From: Pohlia nutans
Taxonomy: Eukaryota; Streptophyta; Bryopsida; Bryales; Mniaceae
Length of the DNA stretch: 64,000 nt
NCBI GenBank assembly: GCA_022496805.1
Contig: CM040087.1
Location: 14,901,501 to 14,965,500 of the forward strand
Direction: 5' to 3'
Position numbers and translations under genes: made by a program
Notes under the pieces: model-generated
Told to the model about the DNA's origin: nothing
Database searches by the model: none
What the model saw: the letters and a program-made list of their open reading frames with translations, nothing else
Part shown: positions 55,401-64,000 of the stretch, piece by piece
Layout of the letters: each line of letters begins with the position of its first letter
Numbering within the stretch: the first letter of the stretch is position 1

Positions 55401-56769
55401 CTTGCTCTTGCCCCTGACTTTCGCAAGGGTATTATTTAGAACAACATACAGCGCAAGGAAAGCACACAACGGGTATAGATTCAAGCATGAAATTCCTGCA
55501 AGAGCAATCCTCTGAGTCTGAGAAATGTCACTTGCCCTAGAACTAGGATACACGTGCCATTGACCGCATAATTCCCTTTCTCCATACACCAACTGCGAAG
55601 AAACTCGGGCCTTATTTTATTTTAACAGTTTTGAGTAGGTCATATGTGTACTTCGTCTTGTTCAAATTTGTTTTCTTTTTACCCAACACATGCAATGTTC
55701 TTCACTGATCCCGGTGATATCAAATTTGATCTCATCTGAATATATTTTTAAAATATTATAGATGGATTTCCATTCCTATCCAACCCAAACTTCCTTCAAG
55801 ATTCTATGGCTTCGGTCAAAAAATACTGCCATATAGGCATTTTGAAGGGTGACAAACTTTGAACTTTGGCCTCAAGTGTGGAGGGTTTGAATTTGTCATT
55901 TTAAAACCATGAATCCTTGGTCCTTTCGGGGTTAAAAAAACTATGTGCGGTGAAAAGGAATCAAAATCTTTTAAATCAAAATCTGAATACTTATCACTAA
56001 ATACTTCATAAATTACAAGATGTACATGATGATTCTTAAAGACCTAGTCGTCCATATTTGTGAAAAGTTTTAAAACATAATTTAAAACTTGCTAAGCCAT
56101 TTAAAACTTATGGTGTGCAGTTTATAATACATTTTTGAAAGGACGCTAAAACCCTAATCCAACCTTAAGATTGAATTCTTGAGAATTTTCAGAACCTTCT
56201 TCAGCATAATAATGTTTATGAAGATCGAAAACAGTTCGATTCAGACAACAGAGGGATAAAAAACAAAAAAATGAACATCTACAAAGTTCATAGTAAATCA
56301 CACGACGAGTCGCCATTTATTCAAGCAGGAGCAATCTCGTCTTGCCGCCAAGTGAACTACACCTACTACGGACACCAAAACCCTAAACAAACCTCAAGAA
56401 CTGGATTCGTGAGGGTTTTCAACAATTTCTTCACCATAACGACAATCAAAATGAAAGATATAAAAAGAAAAATAATTAGAACTACAAATAATAAAGATAC
56501 AGATAATTAGAACTACAAAGTTCATAGTAAGACAGTAGTACCTCAGCAACTGTAGCGGCAAATTTCCATGATCGCTCGCGCTGCTTCCCGAGATTGCACT
56601 CGTTCTGAATCCTGTGAACGAGAAACGGACCTCGAGGTCGCGAGCACAGGATCAGATGATTCTCCCGCTGTGTTGAGGGAGCTGCGTGGAAGTGGCGCTG
56701 GAGAGGCTTAACGGAAGGTCTCCACAAAGCTGTGGACATGATCATCGTGTCTGTGCAATTGGTATTCAA
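52452..56769 (-). CDS. PAP/fibrillin plastid lipid-associated protein (8 exons, 321 aa)
   Basis: Fibrillins sit in plastoglobules and thylakoids and bind or organise plastid lipids. Exons (minus strand): 56769-56542, 55413-55273, 54565-54434, 54054-53959, 53667-53587, 53434-53348, 52785-52709, 52575-52452. All introns are GT-AG and all phases join. Residues 1 to about 60 are rich in Ser, Arg and His with few acids, as in a chloroplast transit peptide; Met11 (MSTALWRPSV) is a possible alternative start. The PAP domain covers about 95-320. Marks include GTWLLQYTTAPDV (142-154), VRWSVPGLLQ (190-199), IAPALLPRTFINLQ (242-255) and LLLGRALGTGGIFVFTRTQ (297-315). The length fits the family. It resembles the PAP10/PAP12-type members, but I cannot fix the subgroup. 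Introns 1 and 2 each carry a copy of the TTAA element M. Confidence 0.94.
54897..55258 (+). mobile_element. TTAA element M1, in fibrillin intron 2
   Basis: Starts TTAACTCCTAAAGGACCAAG and carries AGCAGTTTTGAGTAAATCAT. It ends degenerate near ATAAATCCTTTGTC, 15 bases short of exon 2. The middle (about 55005-55145) differs from M2. Confidence 0.7.
55596..55935 (+). mobile_element. TTAA element M2, in fibrillin intron 1
   Basis: Follows M1 from AACAGTTTTGAGTAGGTCAT and ends CTTGGTCCTTTCGGGGTTAA. The left terminus is eroded. It is in the same orientation as M1, on the other side of exon 2. Confidence 0.72.
55936..56541. other. Remainder of fibrillin intron 1
   Basis: GAATTCTTGAGAATTTTCAGAACCTTCTTCAGCATAAT (in part) and TGGATTCGTGAGGGTTTTC with TTCTTCACCATAAC are related phrases. 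They suggest a duplication of about 220 bases (56140-56220 and 56370-56450). No coding sequence. Confidence 0.45.
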
Positions 56770-57180
56770 CTAAGATTACCGAGGCAATGGCGAAGAGGAT
56801 GGAGGGCAGGCAGGCATACTACGACGTGAGAATGTGGAAACATTCGTGAGCGCATTTCCTATGCACGGTTACGGGTTCTCCTTCGAGCTTGTCAGATAAG
56901 GCGCCGTGGCCGCTCTTGTCGCCGTGAAACGGAACCCCGCAAAAGGCTGAGCTTGTCACCGTGGACCCTGTAAGCGTGGAGCCTATGAGCGTGGAGCTTT
57001 TAACCATCTAACAGTGGAGCTTCTAATTGTCGAGCTTCTAATTGTCGAATTTTTAAATTTTAAGCACCTAATAGTAGATTTTATTTATTTTTAATTGTCG
57101 AGCTTCTAATCGTCGAGCTTCTAATTGTCAAGCTTCTAATCGTCGAGCTTCTAATTGTCAAGCTTCTACGGTACCTAGCC
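56770..57180 (-). promoter_or_regulatory. 5' flank of the fibrillin gene with tandem repeats
   Basis: Upstream of the fibrillin start codon on the minus strand. It contains the 15-bp repeats described next. A promoter role is inferred from position only. Confidence 0.4.
56960..57170. repeat. 15-bp minisatellite upstream of the fibrillin gene
   Basis: Units of GAGCTTCTAATTGTC and variants (CAAGCTTCTAATCGT) occur in two clusters, 57010-57050 and 57095-57170, with looser GTGGAGC units at 56960-57000. Confidence 0.88.
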
Positions 57181-57183
57181 ATT

Positions 57184-57442
57184 AGAGTTATTTGTAAAGT
57201 CCCTCAAATCCCTTCTTTTTGACCTGTAAAATGGAAAGGAGAGGATCGGCATGATCTTACTGTAGACCCAAAATAGAACACTGGATGGATTGAAATTTTT
57301 ATTCATAAAAATTTAGAGGGAGGGAGAAGAATTGGGTAGTGGGGTGGGACCATGAGGAGAAGTGGTGTCAGAATGCTCTGGTACTAGCTCTGGTCTATGA
57401 AAAAAGCAGGACAAAAGACCGGATGCCTTTACAAATAACTCT
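57184..57442. mobile_element. Small inverted-repeat MITE, not TTAA-type
   Basis: AGAGTTATTTGTAAAG and CTTTACAAATAACTCT are perfect 16-bp inverted repeats. Each is flanked by ATT on the outside. It is 259 bp long. The superfamily is not clear; a 3-bp duplication would fit PIF/Harbinger, but the sequence ATT is not its usual target. Confidence 0.75.
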
Positions 57443-57624
57443 ATTAGGGTCGACAAATATTTTTTCATTTCGTCAAAATGATACAAACATTTTCTAAGAT
57501 TTTGTGAGTATTCTTTAAAAATATATTTTTCATCTATTTTTGAATAGTTCATAATCTTTGTATGTGAATGTATCTTCAGTTTTTGAAGATATTTTGACCC
57601 AAAATAGAATTGGACGTCAATATA

Positions 57625-57678
<54 letters not shown>

Positions 57679-59164
57679 AGCTATAAATGTCTTTATATTA
57701 TCAATATTCTAAACTTGTATGAAATTATCCTTTTAAAACTAGCATAGCCCACAATGATTGCATTGAAAATGTAGTCTTCAAGAAAGAATTGACCAACGTG
57801 AATAACTCGGTATTCAAATTCGTAGCAATGATATCTAATTTTAATTCTCGATCTACAAACTTATGAATCCCATAACCATTTTTTCACAGATGAAAGCTGC
57901 AGTACCTATGTTTTTCATGTAGTTATTATAGTCCAAAGCAATTCCAATTAAAACAATTCTCCAGTTAGCTAATTTATAGTATTGTTTTTAACCTTTTTCA
58001 AAAAAACGAATTAGTATAAAGTCATTATGATTTAGTATTGGATACATTTAAAAATTACATGTAAAAAGTCACACCATGGTACAATACATGAGATAAATTT
58101 CACCGTAATATATAACAATTGTAAGGGAAAAAGTGTAGTTTCAAGTTAGCATAAGGTAAACCACCCCATTTGTACCATATGCCGTGTGACTAATTGTGTC
58201 ACTTAATGGTTACTATATATTTGTGTTTTACATTCACTTTTTTTTAATATGTACACTACTAGTACATAGTGGTACAAATTAGGGTAGTTTACAATCTTAA
58301 CTAAAAACATATTGAAGTTTCAATTTATAAAAGAAATCTATACAGTTGCATGGACATTGTATTGGTACAATACATGTGAAAATAACATATATACAGAGTA
58401 TATCTTGAGTGTGTTGAGAGCATCTCCACCATTAATTTTGACTCATGGAGTTCACTTCCAAATATCACGACGTGTTTTCACGGTAGGGTGTCTAAAATGT
58501 GCAGTGTGACATTGCATAACAAGCAAAATGTGGCGGTAAACATTTTCTATGGGTCACTAAAATTGGTTTTTTGGAAGAAAGATAACCACATTGAAAGAGT
58601 ATTATAGGATTGTATGTATATTAAAATAATATAAAATAAACATGCAATTCCCTATTTTGCACGTGGCCAAGTGTAATCATTTCAGGACCTAATTGTGCTA
58701 AAAATAACTTATCAAAAAAAAATCACGAAAAAACATCAATTTCTTTCTTTGTTGAAACTTGTAGTATATTGCAATAAAACACTAATATTTCAAAATTTTC
58801 ATAACAAATTTTTTAATTTCATTTATTTTTAAAATTGCAAGATTGACTATTTAAAAAAAATTACAAATTATGAATAGATTAAGACACTATAACACCGTTG
58901 CTAAAGTTTATGGGAGAAAACATGAATTTTTATATATTTATTCCTTTTTCTTACTTCTTTTTTTGTGTGCCAAAAAGTACATAAGGGTGCGTGGCTCCTT
59001 CTTCCATCTTTTTAAAACAACAATCAAATGCTCTCCAACACACTCTCATTCACACATCATGAGGGCTGGAGGACGGAAGGTGCGTTGCCACATACCCTCA
59101 ACTCCTTTGCCAGGCCCAAGAAAATAATATGTCACCACGCATGGATTGTGCAACAATGATGTGC
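57443..59164. other. AT-rich spacer
   Basis: A (TA)n run at about 57634-57670; a fragment of the large palindrome family at about 58645-58750. No gene. Confidence 0.5.
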
Positions 59165-59490
59165 AATTGAGAAGAGAATATACACTACACTTAATGGCAT
59201 ATTTAGTATCCGGGACACTATTTCTCAAATCCGGACACTATTTAATTTTAGGGAGATGTAGTGTCCTCGTAAAAATAAAAATAAAATGCAGTGTTCCAAT
59301 GACTTATGACAACTTTATAATAAATATGGCATGTCGCCTCATATCACTCTCATTACTTGGGAAGAACATGGCATTCCCAATGGAAGTAGGAATGACAAGT
59401 GGCAAACTCCTATGTAGTTTCAAGGGACACTATTTCTCTTCGCCTTTGAATGAATTGTGCTTGAAGACATCATTTATCTCCAAACACTAA
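59165..59490. repeat. Dispersed repeat K, copy 2
   Basis: Matches 12290-12600 in order and spacing (GGACACTATTTCTCTTC at the right side of both). Confidence 0.75.
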
Positions 59491-60436
59491 GTACCCCATT
59501 GAGTACAGCCGAGAACTGGGTTGTTGTATTCAATGTCACACTCCAAATATATTGTTGACCAACCAATGCACATCCATTTTTCCGGAGCCAAAGAGCTATC
59601 AAGAGTGCTGGTGGAGATGCTCTGAGCTATTGTCTGCGCATGCTTGGTCTTTCTTGTCTTGCTGGAAAATGCTGTAACTTGTAGCGTAGCTAAGTTTGAG
59701 CAACACCACGTCAATGAATGGAATCCACATGACATTGGCCCTCAGCTTGTTTAATTGTGCATTGCATACATTACGTGCTTGCATTTCTTTGCTGTAGTCC
59801 AGTTGTCCACCCACCCTTCCCATGACTGGCTTTCCAATCCATTGAAAAGTCTGGTGGACTACGTTTGTGAAGGGCTTCTTCTTCTGTTCACCTGTAAGTT
59901 ATTTCAATGGCACTCTGCCTACCCAAATATTTCATTTCTATAATATTAGAGTTAACCGAAAAGAAGCTAAATCCCAAGCTAGGTGAGGTGAGTTGGAAGT
60001 GAGTCAAGGGGCAACGGCAAAAGTAATTGAACATGTATTTTGACTGTCAAAGCAACGTTGCCTCAATTGAAAGGCACTTGCAAGGTCGTTTTTGTTTGAC
60101 AACTTTCGAGAAGCGGCTTGCATGCTGATTTTAGCATCCTTCTCCATTTTGAGATTGTAAAAGCCCCGAAGACCAAGGAAAAGCGGAGTTTTGAGCTTGA
60201 GTTTTCATTTCGGTAACACTCAACGAGAGCGTAGACTTTCATTTCCATGAATATTAGGCCTTGAAACTCATGTTGTGTCAGTTCTTGTATCAACACATGC
60301 CCTTTCATTCAACTCGATCATACTAAATGTGAAAATGGTAACACTACAAAAGGTGGTCTTTCAGCACCAAACAATAGTATCATAGCACAATATCCAAGAC
60401 TAACTTGGTGCCAATAGAGATCTTGGACATCACACA
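59491..60436. other. Spacer with unassigned open frames
   Basis: Minus-strand frames at 60308-60063 (81 codons) and about 59910-59600 read rather smoothly (VMGRVGGQLDYSKEMQARN) and may be a decayed gene. I recognise no family and cannot join them into a model. Confidence 0.35.
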
Positions 60437-60979
60437 TTAACCCTTAAATGTCCTCACCTATTCTGCAAAAGTCAAATCACTACAATTTGCATACTTGAAA
60501 TATCACATTGGATGATTTATAATTTTTCATTGATAGTCATTAGCACTATGAAGGTATGACAAAAATTTCAACATGATTGGAAGATAGTTTGAATACTTAC
60601 AAATTTTATTATGTAAACAAGATAAAAATTCAAAATAAATATATTTTTGTCAAATTTAATATCAAAAATTGTATTTAAGGTAGATAAAAGTTACATTTAC
60701 AAGTAGTAAAAATATGAAAGTGAAGAAAATAAAAGAAACCTATGATTGGAGCATTCTTAAAAAGCCCTTTGTATTTTGAACACTCAAATTCCAAATTTCT
60801 CAACGGTGGAAAAACTTCAAATGAAGTCTATTTTCCAATCCCAACGGTCAAAAGGTGTATCATAACTTAACTTAAACATTTAATGAAACACCAACTACAT
60901 TAAAGCTAAAACACTTGATTTTTTGAACGTTTGACCAAAAATCAAGCATAATATGGTTGATTGGGCACTTAGGGGTTAA
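60437..60979 (+). mobile_element. TTAA element L
   Basis: TTAACCCTTAAATGTCCTCA to TTGGGCACTTAGGGGTTAA, 543 bp. It is the only copy of this interior in the window. The left end is like E and the right end like F. Confidence 0.88.
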
Positions 60980-61688
60980 CACTATTACTTAGTATCCAAA
61001 GATCAATTTACGTACTACACGAAAATTGTGATTTAATGTTCAACAAGAATTGATTTTTTTTTTAAATTTTAAATTTACCTTGGTTCATTCAATGGTGAGG
61101 AGAAATAGTACATAGGAGTTTGGAAGATCAAGCTTTTATAAGTTAGTGAGTTTCACCACCTATGAGATCAACAAGTTTTAAAGTTCAACTTAGTACATAT
61201 TTAAACTTCTACTACAACTTAACAATTCTACTACAACTTAACAATTCTACTACAACTTAACAATTCTACTACAACTTAACAATTCTACTACAACTTAACA
61301 ATTGGTATGGCATAAATTAATTCAAAAAATCAATGTTCAACTTTTCTATTTTTTTAATTTTATTTTTCACTTTATTTTTTGGCTTCAAAATCCGTTATTT
61401 TTGTATGGTGAAAAGGGAATCTTGAAAAATATCTGTAATAAAAAATGAAAAAATTCCAAAAATAATAAGTAACTATTCGGCACATCATCTGACAGTACAA
61501 AATGTCCACAACGTCGTTCCCGGTGCAAGACCTTGTCCACCATGGAACAAATGCCATGGTCTTGTTCAACAGTCTCATTCTCAACCGACTGAGGGAGTGG
61601 CTCACTCAGTCCTCATCAAAGCCATGAACGTAAGTTTATCCATCCATTTCAAGGTCCAGCTGTTGATTTAAATTGAGGCAAGGAATTA
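60980..61688. other. Spacer with a 19-bp tandem repeat
   Basis: Apart from the minisatellite at 61205-61305, one short open frame (61503 to about 61626, MSTTSFPVQDLVHHGTN) reads plausibly but is too short to call. No other feature. Confidence 0.4.
61205..61305. repeat. 19-bp minisatellite, five units
   Basis: Five near-perfect units of TCTACTACAACTTAACAAT. Each unit contains one TTAA. Confidence 0.95.
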
Positions 61689-62140
61689 GGCTCTCTTTAC
61701 ACTAGAAGCCGTGGAGAAAACCTCACAAGGGCCATGGTTCATTCTTGAAAAAGCCAACTTTTGAACTTCACGGCCTTTGTATATAGTGTAAAGTGAGAAG
61801 GGGACACAAAATGAAGTGCTGATTTTTAAATTATGTTCTTACATATGTCTTAAAAAATAAAAAATGATTGGTTGTTAAAAATTTGGCCAAGTTGCCCCGG
61901 ATTTTGCGTTAAACTCACCTCTTGAGGTGAACTTGACGCAAAATCCGGAGGCCTTGAAAAATGTGCTCTTTTGTTGCCACGAGGAACAAAAGTGTTGTCC
62001 ATGTCATTTTTTCCTCCTTCTATCCCTTGGATTGAAAATTTCGGGTGTAAAGTGACATTCTTTGATCTTCTCGGTTTTTAGGCCTTCCATTGATTGAAAT
62101 TTCTCTCCTCACGACTTCTTGTCTCTAGTGTAAAGAGGCC
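61689..62140. mobile_element. Inverted-repeat MITE with central hairpin
   Basis: GGCTCTCTTTACACTAGA and TCTAGTGTAAAGAGGCC form the ends, with one base gap between them. Near the middle, 61897-61921 and 61924-61948 are 25-base arms of a hairpin with one mismatch (CCGGATTTTGCG against CGCAAAATCCGG). Length is about 452 bp; no target duplication is clear. Confidence 0.78.
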
Positions 62141-62769
62141 GGAATAATGATACTTCAACTTTTCAAGGCAAACACAACGGATGTTATAATGCAATCAGTA
62201 CAACTTAGAACACCTTCCATCAAGGGCACTTCACAATGTTGAGAAAAGTTATGTAAATGAGCTGGTTGGTCATATTTTATTTTATTTTAATTGTTTTTTA
62301 CCTTTCATGTGTGGGCCTTGACATAATAAATGTCCGTCACCATTCATTTCAGTGATTTTCAGATTATACAATGTGCTAGACTGACGTGGATTATAGAACG
62401 AGACGTGATCCCACAACGTCGATCATACAACTAGCACCACCTTGTTACCATAAACTCACCTCACCATTCTTCGTCTCCAAGGTCGGGTTTCTCTTAACCT
62501 TTTGATGGGGTTCATCTTGAGAGGGAGTTCTCTGTGGACTGAATTGAGCTCCTGAAGTAGGTACTAAACCTACCAAAAAATTGCAGCAGCTCCTCAGGTA
62601 TCGGAAAAGAAACTAGCATGATGAAGATGATAAAATGAATGCCAGAGTTTATTAGTCTTGAGATTTTAAAACTAAACAATATGCATACCAATCAATGTGT
62701 TAATTACTGTGTTAGACTGCTACTCACTATTGACTGTTGAGAAGCGCCTCCCTCCCTCACCTCAAGTTA
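62141..62769. other. Spacer before the gypsy pol fragment
   Basis: No recognisable coding sequence. It could hold decayed upstream parts of the gypsy element. Confidence 0.4.
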
Positions 62770-63745
62770 TTCTTTGACAAATGAGTGGCGTTCTATGGGT
62801 TACCTAAAGATATTGTAAGTGATATGGACGTACAATTTAAAATGAACTTTTGACAATACGTGATGAGGTGATTATGAATTTATCTGTCCATGACAACCTC
62901 ATTCCATCCTAAAGGTGATGGTCAAACGGAAAGGATCAACGCAATCTTGAATACGTGTATGAAAAACTATGTGTCAACGGATCAATAGGATTGGGTAAAC
63001 TTGTTATTTGTGGCGTTATAACACAACGCCAACATTTATTCACAAGAAAACACCATACTTTGTGAGTCATGGTTTCAATGCCATTAAACCCATGCATTTG
63101 ATAACAACTCGAAATAATCAGTATAGGGATAGAGAAACCGTTTCGAGGTTGTTTTCAACTCAAGCTGCAGAAAGGATGTCTAAGAGGCAATCTATTTGGA
63201 ACAATGCTGAGGCATTCTTGCAACATGCGCAAAACAAATATAAACAAGCTACAGATAAGAATAAGCGTAAGGTGAAGTTCCAAGTGAATGGTAAAGTTTG
63301 GTAGGATACAACAAACGTCACCCATGCAAGTGACCTCACTCATAAATGGCATGTGCTTTGGACGGGACCCTATGAAGTGAAGAAGGTGTTGCACCCGGAT
63401 GTCTATGTGCTAAACATCCCACCAAGACTTAAGTGGCATCCCGTGTACTATATAGGAGGGATGACGACAACTTGGATTTGAATCAAAAGGAACCAAAACC
63501 TCCTCCAAAATATGGAGTATAGGACAATACGGTAGGACAAGTCGTAGGCATTATGGAAAAAGCGCAATTGTGCACAAAGGGATGGCAATATCCATGTATT
63601 TTGAAAGGCCAGAGTATTTATGAATACAAGTGGATCAATAAAGACTTCTTGCATCATGCAAGGCATTTGATTGTGGAGTATGAACAGAAGTATCCCGAGA
63701 TGAAATCGCAAAAAGCTGTCGCAATGAAGGTCTTTAGGTGGTGAG
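62770..63745 (+). pseudogene. Ty3/gypsy pol 3' end: integrase and probable chromodomain
   Basis: Frames broken by several stops give, in order, YGLPKDIVSDMDVQF (second Asp of the integrase DDE triad) and FHPKGDGQTERINA (catalytic Glu). Then come the conserved tail from 63008 with NKYKQATDKNKRKVKFQVNG and the GPYEVKKV and PPRLKWHPVYY motifs. At the end, GQSIYEYKWINKDFLHHARH followed by an acidic stretch looks like a worn chromodomain. This order marks a chromovirus-type gypsy element. Reverse transcriptase and both LTRs are not seen; the 3' part may run past the window edge. Confidence 0.85.
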
Positions 63746-64000
63746 GGCACCACCTCCAAAAGCAGGGTAGAACCGCCTTGAGCACCTATGAAGTCCAATA
63801 CACCTAAATTGACAACCATGGTTGAGGAAGGGGATTAAAAAAGAAGAAGCTGGAAGTGTGGACGCTACTGAGCGGATCTTAGGGCTCCTTCTAATAAGAC
63901 TCAATTCTAGTGAAATTGAAGTTCGAGCATTGGTTTTAGGGGAGGTCATTCTCCATGATGTATTCAGGAGCAAAAGCGCAAGGAGTAATCAACCTTGTCC
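63746..64000. other. Sequence downstream of gypsy pol
   Basis: Probably the untranslated region or LTR of the gypsy element, but no second copy is available for comparison. Confidence 0.4.

Noticed and set aside
54897..55935. One single 1039-bp TTAA element M
   Set aside because: Exon 2 of the fibrillin gene lies inside these limits and both halves contain the same M sequence, so two copies flanking the exon is the better reading.
61205..61305. CRISPR-like look of evenly spaced short repeats
   Set aside because: Units are directly adjacent without spacers and lie in a plant nuclear genome; this is a minisatellite.

Overview
This is a nuclear plant chromosome window. The evidence is two intact multi-exon genes of plant type with GT-AG introns (a plant NDR-class protein kinase and a plastid PAP/fibrillin with a presequence), a third spliced gene carrying a PAS domain and a receiver-like domain, Ty1/copia and Ty3/gypsy remnants, and a Stowaway-type MITE. 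Introns are mostly short and the spacer DNA is AT-rich. The crowd of TTAA-flanked elements is not what I would expect in a flowering plant, so I lean towards a seed-free lineage (bryophyte, lycophyte or fern). That is a weak inference; no marker in the window settles it.

Layout. 1-2901 (+): PAS plus pseudo-receiver gene, 5' end uncertain, with degenerate tandem repeats in intron 1 and a Stowaway MITE in intron 3. 2902-17250: almost pure repeat DNA, an archipelago of short TTAA-flanked elements, several nested or abutting. 17752-23953 (-): complete 13-exon NDR kinase gene, predicted 591 residues, with a GC-richer 5' region to about 25250. 25400-25555: possible tRNA-derived SINE. 27039-29192: decayed copia element with both LTRs recognisable. 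29710-45790: second TTAA archipelago, also holding a Tc1/mariner relic with inverted repeats of about 320 bp. 46588-47816: a 1.2-kb near-palindrome. 48250-51260: decayed pogo/Tigger-like transposase gene. 52452-56769 (-): complete 8-exon PAP/fibrillin gene, predicted 321 residues. 57000-62700: tandem repeats, two non-TTAA inverted-repeat MITEs and one more TTAA element. 62770-63750: 3' end of a Ty3/gypsy pol gene with a probable chromodomain.

The three host genes have unrelated jobs: signal sensing, MOB-dependent kinase signalling, and plastid lipid or plastoglobule structure. Nothing suggests that they act together. The one link is a short stretch at the start of the PAS gene that matches the MOB-binding N-terminal segment encoded by exon 2 of the NDR gene.

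The most interesting signal is the set of about 37 short elements bounded by TTAA, with termini beginning CCC (for example CCCTTTAGTGCCC or CCCCTAAACGTCC). I sort them into about a dozen internally unrelated families (called A to M here). TTAA target duplication with CCY-starting termini is the hallmark of the piggyBac superfamily. One insertion (family F inside family B, 9838-10388) can be checked against two uninterrupted B copies, and it shows exact TTAA duplication. Several elements abut and share a single TTAA. No piggyBac transposase is present in the window.
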